Below, one piece after another: positions 7,978 to 16,531 of a stretch of 64,000 nucleotides of DNA. Numbering within the stretch: position 1 is the first letter of the stretch; the number at the start of each line of letters is the position of its first letter. The notes under the pieces were generated by a model that was given only the letters and a program-made list of their open reading frames with translations, was not told the DNA's origin and did not search any database. Both the position numbers and the translations under genes were made by a program. The DNA comes from Deltaproteobacteria bacterium (GTDB lineage Bacteria; Myxococcota_A; Polyangia; Nannocystales; Nannocystaceae): contig JADJEE010000012.1 of the NCBI GenBank assembly GCA_016709225.1, positions 1,240,001 to 1,304,000 of the forward strand, given 5' to 3'.

Positions 7978-10900
7978 CTAGCCGTGCGCGGCAAGCCAGG
8001 CTTCGGCCTCCGCGAGCGCCTCCGCCTTCGACGCGCCCGCGGCGCGATAGGTGCGCGCGGCTGATCGCGCGAGCTCGAGTGCACGTGCGCGATCGCCATG
8101 GGTCGCAACCAATGCTCGCGCGAGCCCGAGCTGCGCGCTCGCCTGGTCGTGGGGATCGCTCTGGTGCGTCGTGTACAGGCCAAGCGCGCGCTCGAGACCC
8201 GGTACCGCCGCGGCCGGATCGCCGGACTCGAGAGCGACGAGCCCCAGCAGGTGGAGCGACTGCGCCACCTGTGCGTGCTCGGAGCCGAAGACCCGCTCGC
8301 GGATCGCCAGGGCTCGCTCGCCGAGCGTTCGCGCCTCCGCGTAGCTTCCGACGGCCAGCAGCGCCGTTCCGAGGTTCGACAGCTCGGCGGCCACCTCGGG
8401 ATGCTCCGCGCCGAGGCGCGCCTGCTTGATCTGCAGCGCGTTGCGATAGGCATCGACCGCCGCGTCGCGCTCGCGCAGCGCCGAGTGCACCGCGCCCAAG
8501 CTGCTCCACGAGTTGGCGACCGTGGGGTGATCGGCCCCGAGTCGCTTGGTCTTGATCTCGATTGCGCGCCGGAGCAGCGCTCCGGCCTCGTCGATCGCCG
8601 GCGCGGGTCAACGCGATCGCCAGGTTGTTCAGGCTCTCCCCCACCTCGAGGCTGTCTGCGCCCGCGCGCTCGCGGATCGCGAGCGCGCGGCGATTGTGCG
8701 CCACGCCGTTGGCCGTGTCGCCGGTCGCGACGCACGCGTTGCCGAGGTTGGTCAGGGTCGAGGCCAGGTCGGGATGATCCGGTCGCAGCACCCGCTCGCG
8801 CAGCTCGAGTGCGCGCAGGTAGAGCGCCTTGGCGCCTTCGTTGTCGCCGAGGGCGAAGTGGAACGAGCCCAGCGTATCGACGGCCTGCGCGGTGTTGGGA
8901 TGGTCGGGACCGAAGGCCGCCTCGCGCGTCGCGAGTGCGCGCTGCTGCAGTTCCTTGGCCTGCTCACCTTCACCCATGTAGAAGCGGATGATCGCGATGT
9001 TGGTCAGATCCGCCGCCACGGCGGGGTGCTGCTCGCCGAACACCGCCGTGCGGATCGCGAGCGCGCGCTGCTGGAGCTCGAGCGCCTTGGGGTAGTCGGC
9101 CTTGTCGCGCGCCACGCCGGCGAGCTCGCTCGACAACGAGGCCACATCGGGATGGTCGGGCGGCAGGCCCAGCTCGTCGACGGCGGCCCACCCGAGCCGG
9201 CCCCAGTGCTCGGCGACCGCGTGCTGGTCGAGGCGCTCACCCGTGAGGTAGACCAGCTGGCTGCATGCCGCCAACGCGCTTGCGTGATCGTGCGCCGCGA
9301 TCGCGTCGAAGTAGGCATCCTCGAGCGTTCCCGCCGCTGATTCGAAGGCGCCCGCGCTCGACTGCAGTCCGCCCACGGTGAGCCGCGCGTCGGCGAGCAG
9401 CTCCCGATGCCCGAGCTCCGACGCACGTGCCAACGTGGCCTCTGCGATCACGAGGCCGGGCTCGAACTTGCCCGCGGCATCGAGTGCGCGGGCCTCGGCG
9501 AGCTCTCGGTGGATCTCTGTGACGGCCTCACGCTGGGCCGCGTCGGGTGGTGCGGGGAGGCGACGCAGCAGCTCGGGCTCCCGACACGCATCGACCGAGG
9601 CGATGCCCGTGGCCATGGTGATCGCGCCGTTGATCACGGTCGAGTCGACGGCGAGCAACGCGTCGCGGGTGGCACCGAAGGCGAGCGCGCGCTGCTCGAG
9701 GCACCAGCTCGCGCGGTCATGATCGTCGTCCGCGAGGGTCCGCGTGACCCTGGCGGCGATGCAGGTGTCGGCCGTCGCGGCCTCCCACGTGCCCACGTAC
9801 ACCGCGAGCGTCGGCAACACGCGAAGGGCGGTGGTCTGGGCGATGGGCGCCCCCGTGGCGATCAGCGCCTCGCGCAGCGCCGCTTCGGTCTCGTCGCTCC
9901 ACAGCGCGCGCGCGCGGTCGGCCGCCTCGGTCTCGCAGCCGCGCCGCCGTGCGTCGTCGATCCACGACTCGGTCGCCCACCCGCCGACCACGAGCCCCGG
10001 CATGCCGAGTCCCAACCCCAGCGCGAGTCGCCGTCGCCGACGTGCTCGTGCAGGGTCGACGTCATGTCGCGCGAGCTCTTCGAGCAGGCTCGGCAAGTCG
10101 GGCCATCGCTCGTCGCGGTCGGCCCTCAGGCCGCGCTCGAGCACGCGTCGCAGCGCGACCGGCACGTCGGAGCGCGGCGGCTCGATCAACTCGCCGGCGT
10201 CGATCCTCGACGTGAGCTCGGTGATGCTGACGCCTGCGAACGGCCGCCCGCCGAACAGGCCCTCCCACAGCGAGACGCAGAACGAGAACTGATCCGCGCG
10301 ATGATCGACGGCCGCGCCAGCGAGCTGCTCCGGCGCCATGTAGGCCGGCGTTCCCATGACGGCACCGGTCTGGGTGAGCGCCGTGTCCAGTGCGTGCAGC
10401 CCGGCGCCGGGGGGCGTGGCGTCGAGCTGCGCCGGCGCATCGCGTCGCGCTGCGAGTCCGAAGTCGAGCACTCGCACGCGGCCGTCCTCGCCGATCATCG
10501 CGTTGTGGGGCTTGAAATCGCGATGCACGATTCCCACCGCGTGCGCGGCCGCCAGTCCACGCCCGGCCTGCAGATACGCCTCGAGCACGTCGCGCCACGG
10601 GTGATCCGATCGCTGCCACTGCTGCAGCGCGACGCCGCGGACGAACTCCATCGCAACGAAGAGCTGCTCGTCGTGCGTACCCACCTCGAACACCGGCACG
10701 ACGTTGGGATGGCTGAGCTTGGCCATCGCCTGTGCCTCGCGGAGCATGCGGAGCCGGGCATGCTCGTCGGCCACGCCCCGGATCAGCTTGACCGCGACGC
10801 GGCGATCGAGCTGGTCGTCGAAGCAGGCGTACACCGTGCCCATGCCACCCTCGCCGAGGATCTCGAGCACTGCATAGCGACCGATCCTGGGCGCCTCGAA

Positions 10901-11074
10901 CTCGGGGAACAGCTTGGCCTTGACCGCCGCGCGGCGGACCTCGTTGCCGCTCGGCGCCGCATGAACGCCAGGCGCAGGTCGGGTGTCGCCCTCGCCGTCA
11001 TCCGATCGTTCGAGCCCTGCGCGTGCCGGGTCTTCGGCGACGGCAGGTGCGTCGATGGGCTCCGACGAGCTCAC
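7978..11074 (-). CDS. Transmembrane Ser/Thr protein kinase with TPR/kinesin-light-chain repeats (frameshift near 8600)
   Basis: A Hanks-type kinase starts about 65 residues in: GEGGMGTVY, invariant Lys in VAVKLIRG, catalytic IVHRDFKPHNAMI, VLDFGLA, MAPEQL. All key residues are present. A transmembrane helix follows the domain (LALGLGLGMPGLVVGGWA), then a long extracytoplasmic region ending in 40-odd-residue TPR_12 repeats (HPDVASLSSELAGVARDK, FGEQHPAVAADLTNIAIIR, FGPDHPNTAQAVDTLG, LRPDHPDLASTLTNLG). Near 8595-8605 the frame breaks inside a repeat (LNNLAIALTRAG). The pattern resumes one frame over as IDEAGALLRRAIEIKT and ends at 7978. One lost or two extra bases would explain it. The start is uncertain: GTG 11074 (MSSSEP) is chosen because longer readings run into promoter C on the other strand. 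It likely senses an envelope signal for the sigma factor. Confidence 0.85.
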
Positions 11075-11182
11075 CCAGGCATGGTAACGCCCCTCGCCAG
11101 GGACGCGGGACCCCGATCGCGCCGCGGGCCGGGCTTTGGTCGACCAGCTGGCGGCGGACGACGACGGATCGACGCTCGCGCG

Positions 11183-11209
11183 CAATCAATCCCGGCTCGT
11201 CGCGGATGT
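11183..11209 (+). promoter_or_regulatory. Shared ECF-type promoter motif, copy C
   Basis: Plus strand: GCAATCAATCCCGG starts at 11183 and CGGATG is at 11204-11209, the same 21-nt offset as copies A and B. Two of the first 13 bases differ from A/B. The lipoprotein start at 11225/11228 is 16-19 nt downstream with GAGAGG between, so spacing to the gene is also conserved. Confidence 0.65.
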
Positions 11210-11224
11210 CCCTCGCGAGAGGTG

Positions 11225-12079
11225 ATGATGGCGTATCGACGATTCTCCCCGCTCGACGGCGTCGAGCGGCGCGGCCACACAGGTCGTGCAACGTGGTTTC
11301 GGCTTGGCGGGGCGGTCGTCGCGATTTCGGTCGCGATCGGCCCGGGCGCCGGTTGCCTGCTCGGCGGCTCCTCGCGCGACACCGAGAGCGGTGAGCTCGG
11401 CGCAGGGGCGTTCACCTACCGCTGTGCCGGCGTCAGCGATCCCTACTGCACCGACGGCGAAGCCAGCGAGTTTCCCCGTACGCTCGCCGTAGGCGCGGCG
11501 TTTCGGCTCGACTACGAGACCAGCGACGGCATCCCAGCGATCGTCGAGGGCGGATCCGACGCGCTGGTCACCACCGACGACCACTTCTCCCTCGGCCGGG
11601 CCGGCTATGTCGCGGTGATCGCCCGCGATGGCGCGCAGCGAGTCGTCGACCTGATGCACCTGCGGGGTCGAGACGTGGCGTCGATCGAACTCGCCGTCGA
11701 CGAGGGGGGCGAGGATGGCGACGTCCGCCTGGCCGCGGGTGAGCGCACGACGATCCACGCGACGCCGAGGGACGCCGACTCCGCGGTCCTCGGCGGCTCG
11801 CTCGAGTACGCGTGGACCGTCGACGACCCGACGATCGCCGCATGGATGGCGACGGACCGCGGCGACGCAATCGAGGTCGTTGCCGTTGCGGCCGGCCTGA
11901 CGTCGGTCACGGTGACCGCAGGGGAACGCACCGAGGTGGTCACGCTCCGCGTCGAAGATGGATCGACGGGCGCCTCCGGCAGCGAAGGCACCACCGCGGA
12001 CGGGACCGAGGACAGCGGCAGCTCACAGGGCGTCGGCAGCAGCTCGGGGGAGACCGGGCAGGTGGGGAGCACGACATGA
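11225..12079 (+). CDS. Lipoprotein with Ig-like (BIG2-type) domain and Ser/Gly-rich tail, 284 aa
   Basis: Tandem ATGs at 11225 and 11228 share the frame; GAGAGG fits the second better. An unusually long N-terminal region precedes the hydrophobic signal and a Cys (VAISVAIGPGAGCLLGG). The mature protein begins with an acidic Cys-containing segment (FTYRCAGVSDPYCTDG), then beta-rich sequence. Residues ~185-255 resemble a bacterial Ig-like domain (YAWTVDDPTIAAWMATDRG, AGLTSVTVTAGERTEVVTL). The last ~30 residues are a Gly/Ser/Thr tail. The stop overlaps the next start by ATGA, so the two are translationally coupled. Expression is predicted from promoter C. Role unknown; probably surface-exposed. 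Confidence 0.82.
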   Translation: MMAYRRFSPLDGVERRGHTGRATWFRLGGAVVAISVAIGPGAGCLLGGSSRDTESGELGAGAFTYRCAGVSDPYCTDGEASEFPRTLAVGAAFRLDYETSDGIPAIVEGGSDALVTTDDHFSLGRAGYVAVIARDGAQRVVDLMHLRGRDVASIELAVDEGGEDGDVRLAAGERTTIHATPRDADSAVLGGSLEYAWTVDDPTIAAWMATDRGDAIEVVAVAAGLTSVTVTAGERTEVVTLRVEDGSTGASGSEGTTADGTEDSGSSQGVGSSSGETGQVGSTT

Positions 12080-12471
12080 CGAATCGGTGGCCGACGTTTC
12101 CACGAGCTCGCTTCGTGGTCGTTCTCTGGATGGCTGCGTGCGCACCGGCCTACGACGGAGTCGCACTCGAGATCGTCAACACGCCGCCCGTCGATGTCAC
12201 GGTCGACGACGCGCGGATCGAGCTGCCCGCAGGCGTCGCGGTGCTCGTCCGGGCCCACGCCGAGCGGCACGGATCGGCCGTTCACGATCCCGAGATCGAC
12301 GTTGCGCTCGACAGCGCGGACGACGAGGTGCTGCGCATACGTGACGCGGCGAGGCCGAGAACGTTCGTGCTGCTCGGCAACATGCCGGGGACCATGTGTA
12401 TCGAGGCCCGGGTCGACGGCGACGACGTCGGCTGCATCGACGTCGTCGTCACGGCGCCGGTCGGCGACTGA
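12076..12471 (+). CDS. Small lipoprotein coupled to the Ig-like lipoprotein, 131 aa
   Basis: The start overlaps the upstream stop (ATGA), which fixes it. A signal peptide ends at a Cys (VVLWMAACAPAYDG). The mature ~105 residues look like one beta sandwich (VALEIVNTPPVDVTVDDARIEL, VDVALDSADDEVLRI, VLLGNMPGTMCIEARVDG, VGCIDVVVTAPV), similar in style to the Ig-like domain of its neighbour. The last 23 bp overlap the 3' end of the convergent AraC gene. No family recognised. Likely a partner of the upstream lipoprotein. Confidence 0.75.
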   Translation: MTNRWPTFPRARFVVVLWMAACAPAYDGVALEIVNTPPVDVTVDDARIELPAGVAVLVRAHAERHGSAVHDPEIDVALDSADDEVLRIRDAARPRTFVLLGNMPGTMCIEARVDGDDVGCIDVVVTAPVGD

Positions 12472-13339
12472 CCACGGTGGAGGGGGACGGCTCGGCTTCG
12501 GCGTCTCGTACGAACACGACGACGTTGGGCGCAAAGTGCTCGGGCGCCTGCTTCGGGTAGTAGCCGCGATAGCCACGCGGAACCCCGCCGGTCATGCGCT
12601 TGAAGTCCTTGATGAAGTGGGCCTGATCGAAGTAGCCCGCATCCGCCGCGACCTCGGCGAGCGTGACCTTGGGATCGCGCATCAGCGCCCGCAGCGTCCG
12701 CTGGAACCGCAGCACCTTGGCGACCGCCTTGGGCGCGATTCCGAGGTAGCGCGCGAACAGGCGATCGAGCTGGCGGGTCGAGACCGCGAGCTCACCCGCC
12801 ACCGACTCGACGCTGTGGTTGCCATCACCCTCGACGAGGCGCTCGAGCCCGCGCGAGAACACTGCGAGGCCCTCATCGAGCACGAGTTGATCCAACAAGA
12901 AGCGATCGAGCGCGGCGGCCTGCGCGTCGAGATCGTCGAGCCCAGCGAGCTCGCGATCGAGCCGGGTCGCGGCGGCGCCGAGCACCGCGTCGACGCTCGG
13001 CGTGGTGTTGGTCCAGGGGCGCAGCGGCGCGCGCACGAACGGGCCCAAGCCGCCGAGGTGGAAACGAACGCCGGTGGTGCGCACCATGCCGCGCTGGAGG
13101 ATGCGGATCGGCACCAGTCGCTGCGCGTCGAGGTTCGACGCGTGGTGCGACGAGGCGGCGCCGCCGATGATCTCGCGGGTGTAGGGCGCGCCGAAGTTGA
13201 AGATCAGATCGGCGCGGGCATCGACGAACACGTCGACGCGCAGATCGACCGGGCCATCGTCCGGGGTCACGAACCAGTAGTGCTCGACGAAGCGCCGCAG
13301 CGCCGCAGCCGGGGGGCGCAGTGCATACACCCCAACCAC
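12449..13339 (-). CDS. AraC-family transcriptional regulator, 296 aa
   Basis: The C-terminal ~100 residues hold the two helix-turn-helix motifs: VAGELAVSTRQLDRLFARYLGIAPKAV and LAEVAADAGYFDQAHFIKDFKRMTGGVPRGYR. The second carries the classic AraC signature (GYFDQAHFIKDFKR.TG..P). The N-terminal ~170 residues (YALRPPAAALRRFVEHYWFV, VDVFVDARADLIFNFG, GVRFHLGGLGPFV) match the beta-barrel sensor found in the DUF6597-type AraC group. The target is unknown; the esterase gene upstream on the same strand is a candidate. The 3' end overlaps the convergent lipoprotein by 23 bp. Confidence 0.93.
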   Translation of the reverse strand: MVGVYALRPPAAALRRFVEHYWFVTPDDGPVDLRVDVFVDARADLIFNFGAPYTREIIGGAASSHHASNLDAQRLVPIRILQRGMVRTTGVRFHLGGLGPFVRAPLRPWTNTTPSVDAVLGAAATRLDRELAGLDDLDAQAAALDRFLLDQLVLDEGLAVFSRGLERLVEGDGNHSVESVAGELAVSTRQLDRLFARYLGIAPKAVAKVLRFQRTLRALMRDPKVTLAEVAADAGYFDQAHFIKDFKRMTGGVPRGYRGYYPKQAPEHFAPNVVVFVRDAEAEPSPSTVVSRRPAP

Positions 13340-13372
13340 GCTACTACGCGGGCACGCCGCCGCGGCGCGGGT

Positions 13373-14401
13373 TCAGCCACCCAGGTAGAACTGCTCGAAG
13401 AACGCCTTGGTCGCGTCGGTGCCGATCGACGGCCACTCGTGACCGGCGGGGTGCGAGCAGAACGTCACCGGCGTCGCCGCGTCGCAGCCGTCGTAGTTCA
13501 CGCAGCCGTCGGGGCTGCCGGGGGTCGAGGTCGCCTCGCAGCCGGCACGGTCGCGGAAGAAGTCGCGGTAGGCCTCGCGGTCGGCCGTAGTCTCCTGCTC
13601 ACCGATCGTGATCCACGCCGCCGGCGTCGCCACGCAGTCCGCCGGCTCGAAGTAGATCACGCTGCCGCCGACCGCAATCGCGCGGATGTACTCGCGCCGG
13701 CAGCCGAGCACGCCGGAGAACGAACCGCCGCCCGAGAACCCCATCGAGAACACGTTGCCGTCGTCGATGCACAGCGCGGTGCGGGCCTCCTCGAGCACGG
13801 TGTCGAAGTAGTTGAGCTCGAGCTCGATGCGCGCCGGCCAGGTGGACGGATCGGCGGCGTAGTCCCGCCACTGGTGATCGATCGCCTCCGCGACCACCAC
13901 GATCGCCTCGTCGGCAAACGCGGCCCGGATGTCGCGCACGCCACCGGGCGAGTCCCAGTAGCTGACGTCGCCGCCGTTGCCGTGCAGCGCGAAGACCAAC
14001 GGCCACGGCTGATCGGCGGTGTAGTTCTGCGGCAGGCGCAGGATGTAGCGCCGGTCGTAGCCGTCGAGCATGAAGGTGTGCTCGCCCTCGGCGAGCCCGG
14101 CCCCGCCGTCGCAGCCGGGGCTGCCGACCATGCCGCCCGAGCTGCTGCTCTCGCCACCACCCGAGCTGCCGTCGGCGCCCGTGGTGTCGGCGTCGGTGGT
14201 GGTGCCGCTGGCGGAGGTCGCGGTCGCGTCGCTCGTCACGCCCGCCGACGACGCGCTCGCGCCGGTGGTGGTGGTGAGGGTCGTGGCCGAGCCACCGCTC
14301 GAGCTGCCGCCGGTGCTGGAATCGTCGCCCTCGCCGTCGTTCGACTCGGCCCCACACCCGCACGCCAGCGCCACCGCGATGAAACCGCTCCCGTACCGCA
14401 T
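13373..14401 (-). CDS. Exported alpha/beta-hydrolase lipoprotein (PHB-depolymerase/feruloyl-esterase-like), 342 aa
   Basis: A signal peptide with lipobox-like ALACGCG precedes ~65 residues of Thr/Ser/Ala/Gly linker. The catalytic domain starts at about residue 100: YILRLPQNYTADQPWPLVFALHGNGG gives the oxyanion HGNGG, and the nucleophile elbow is VFSMGFSGGGSF (GFSGG). A likely catalytic His lies in SHPAGHEWP near the C-terminus; Cys pairs (GCEATST, DGCVNYDGC, FCSHP) suggest disulfides. This order matches the LpqC/PHB-depolymerase-type esterases. It probably cleaves an ester outside the cell; the substrate is unknown. It is 33 bp from the AraC start. Confidence 0.85.
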   Translation of the reverse strand: MRYGSGFIAVALACGCGAESNDGEGDDSSTGGSSSGGSATTLTTTTGASASSAGVTSDATATSASGTTTDADTTGADGSSGGGESSSSGGMVGSPGCDGGAGLAEGEHTFMLDGYDRRYILRLPQNYTADQPWPLVFALHGNGGDVSYWDSPGGVRDIRAAFADEAIVVVAEAIDHQWRDYAADPSTWPARIELELNYFDTVLEEARTALCIDDGNVFSMGFSGGGSFSGVLGCRREYIRAIAVGGSVIYFEPADCVATPAAWITIGEQETTADREAYRDFFRDRAGCEATSTPGSPDGCVNYDGCDAATPVTFCSHPAGHEWPSIGTDATKAFFEQFYLGG

Positions 14402-14619
14402 GACGCCACCTTAACACGGGCGCCCGCACGGCACGTGCATCGGGCTACGTAGCCATGCCACGGACACGACGACGCGAATGGGGCCGCGCGCGGGCACGAT
14501 GACGTTCGCGTGGCCTGCGTCTCGGTTTGGGCACGGCGCGAAGGCGACACCCGACGGACCGCACTTTGCGGGCGCCGTCGTGCTGCTCGTGGCAGCGCGA
14601 CGACGACGCAGCCGGCGCG

Positions 14620-15312
14620 TCAGCCGGGGAAGTTGACCGAGCCGACGTCGCGCGCGCGATACAGCGACCAGAAGCGCTCGGCAATGTCGCCCGCCTCGAG
14701 CTGACCATTGCCGTGATCGAAGGCGGTGCCCTTCACGATGCCGAGCACGACGACCTCACCGACGTAGATGCCCTCGCCGGTGAGGCGCTGCCGCAGCACG
14801 CCGACGGCCTTGTGCTGCGAGGCCTTCGCGACGGCCAGGCCCATCGCGCCCCAGCTCACCGCCATCGCATCGACCTTCTCGTCGTAGTAGGCGAGGCCGC
14901 CACCGGTCACCAACAGCGCCGCGCCGTCCTGCCCGCGCAGGCTCGGCAACGCCGACTGCACCGCAGCAAAGAGATTGGTGGTCGAGAGATCGACGGCGCG
15001 TCGCAGATCGTCGAGCGCACCCGTGGCCAGGTCACCGGTGCCGCCGCCGTAGACGTTCCAGTGCACGACCGTGACGGGACCGAATGTGTCGCGGATATCG
15101 TCGAACACGCGGGTGACCGCGGCGGTATCGGCGAGATCGGCCGGAAATGCCTTGGCCGTGACACCCTCGGCCTCGAACGACTTCGCCGCGCTCGCGAGCC
15201 GCTCGGGGTTGCGGGCGACGAGCGCCACGCGGAAGCCCTCCTTCGCGAAGCGCTGCGCGACCGCATGGGAGATGCCGGGACCGTGACCGCAGATGACGAT
15301 GGTGCGTGACAT
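14620..15312 (-). CDS. SDR-fold (short-chain dehydrogenase-like) protein without the YxxxK motif, 230 aa
   Basis: The start ATG 15312 follows a strong GGAGG (7-nt spacing). The Rossmann opening is present but altered: VICGHGPGISHAVAQRFAKEGFRVALVARNPERL, i.e. GxGxGIS in place of TGxxxGIG. The Asp after beta-3 (FPADLADTAAV) and the N of beta-4 (VHWNVYGGG) fit the fold. The usual Ser-Tyr-xxx-Lys catalytic set is not visible; the region reads LLVTGGGLAYYDEKVDAMAVSWGAMGLAVAKAS. The C-terminus (GEGIYVGEVVVLGIVKG) is typical. It may bind a nucleotide without classic dehydrogenase activity. It is 59 bp downstream of the HExxH gene on the same strand. Confidence 0.85.
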   Translation of the reverse strand: MSRTIVICGHGPGISHAVAQRFAKEGFRVALVARNPERLASAAKSFEAEGVTAKAFPADLADTAAVTRVFDDIRDTFGPVTVVHWNVYGGGTGDLATGALDDLRRAVDLSTTNLFAAVQSALPSLRGQDGAALLVTGGGLAYYDEKVDAMAVSWGAMGLAVAKASQHKAVGVLRQRLTGEGIYVGEVVVLGIVKGTAFDHGNGQLEAGDIAERFWSLYRARDVGSVNFPG

Positions 15313-15371
15313 GAGTCGTTCCTCCGAGAGCCCGTTCCAGACGCCACCCGCGACACGGGGGTTACGCGTCG

Positions 15372-16160
15372 TCACCCGAGCTGGCGCAGACGGTATGACA
15401 GCTTGTTGTGCCAGTACAACGGCGCGAACAGGCGTGCCTGGTCCGGGAACGGCACCGCGCCGAAGCGTCCGAGCCACGCGAGATGGGCAGCGGGCTCGAT
15501 CGCACCGCTGCGCAGCGCGGCCATGTGGGCCTCGACGTGGCGGTACGCCGGCATGCGCACGCCGTCGCGCTCGCACTCGAGCCGCCACATCGACGCCCAC
15601 TCGAAATTCTGCCGCGCGTAGCCGGCGATCTGCTGCTCGCAGTAGTCCATGGGGTCGGGCTGCTGCATCGCCCGCAGTCGGTCCTGCCGCATGATCTCGA
15701 ACAACCCCTCGCCCAGGCGTCGCTGGGCGCCGATGTAGCGGTCGGCCCAGATTTCGTCGGCGAACGACTGCTCGCGGAAGCCCGGCATCCGCAGGTAGAC
15801 GTAGCCCTCGGTCTCGAGCGACGCGGCGAACTCGACCCCGTTCATCTTGCGGTACCACGCGGTGAACAGCGCGTCGGGGTCGTAGGTCATCGACACCGCG
15901 TGCACCATCTCGTGCAGGTAGTAGAGATCGGAGATCGCCGGCTCGACGTAGTCGCGCAGGTACGTCATGCCGAAGAACGTGCCGAAGTGCGGCGTCTCGA
16001 GCTGCTCGTCGCTCATGCGTGCGAACACGCTGGGGTGAGCGGCGAAGCGCTCGATCCAGCCCGCGACATAGTCGCTGCGACGGAATGCGTCGGTGCGAAG
16101 CAGGCCGTAGACGTAGTCACGCGCGGCCGCGGGTGTCTCGAGCAGGATCGGGTCCTTCAT
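15372..16160 (-). CDS. Hypothetical HExxH-containing protein, 262 aa
   Basis: I do not recognise the family by name. Residues 83-87 are HEMVH inside SDLYYLHEMVHAVSMTYD, the zincin metal-binding pattern. A downstream acidic residue in FAASLETEGYVYLRMPGF could be the third ligand. The rest is helical and Trp/Arg/Tyr-rich (YVAGWIERFAAHPSVFARM, FEWASMWRLECERDGVRMP, LYWHNKLSYRLRQLG). There is no signal peptide, so it is cytoplasmic. It lies directly upstream of the SDR gene, 59 bp apart, probably one transcript. The HExxH may be structural rather than catalytic. Confidence 0.8.
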   Translation of the reverse strand: MKDPILLETPAAARDYVYGLLRTDAFRRSDYVAGWIERFAAHPSVFARMSDEQLETPHFGTFFGMTYLRDYVEPAISDLYYLHEMVHAVSMTYDPDALFTAWYRKMNGVEFAASLETEGYVYLRMPGFREQSFADEIWADRYIGAQRRLGEGLFEIMRQDRLRAMQQPDPMDYCEQQIAGYARQNFEWASMWRLECERDGVRMPAYRHVEAHMAALRSGAIEPAAHLAWLGRFGAVPFPDQARLFAPLYWHNKLSYRLRQLG

Positions 16161-16217
16161 GCGGTGCTCCCCTGCTCGCAGGATCGCACCGCCCCCGCCC
16201 GCTGCGGGCGAACCGCT

Positions 16218-16370
16218 TCAGAGCCCCGGCCAGTAGCCGTCTTCGGGGGCGCGGGCACGGGCCCGCAGCCACGCACCGACGCCGACCAGGAGCGCCAGCA
16301 TCACCGCTCCGGCGAGCCCCAAGGCCACGAACGCCAGCAGATCGACCGCCTCGAACGCGAGCAACACCAT
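16218..16370 (-). CDS. Possible small membrane protein, about 50 aa
   Basis: From ATG 16370 the frame encodes about 50 residues with one long hydrophobic segment (LLAFVALGLAGAVMLALLVGVGAWL), a basic stop-transfer stretch (RARARAPED) and a short tail ending GYWPGL. A GTG at 16406 would add 12 residues. No clear ribosome site. The composition looks real for a small inner-membrane protein, but a gene this short in GC-rich DNA is uncertain. Confidence 0.45.
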   Translation of the reverse strand: MVLLAFEAVDLLAFVALGLAGAVMLALLVGVGAWLRARARAPEDGYWPGL

Positions 16371-16531
16371 GGGCTCGATCGAAGCCGATCGCGGGCCCGA
16401 GTCCACGCGAAAGCTTTGCAGCGCGGCCTCGTGCGTTGACGCTGCGGCGGTGGATCACGATCCGCGTGGTGCCGGACGGCGCCGGTTTTGCGCGACCGCA
16501 CCGCGACCGGCTCGGGACATGCTCGAGGGCG

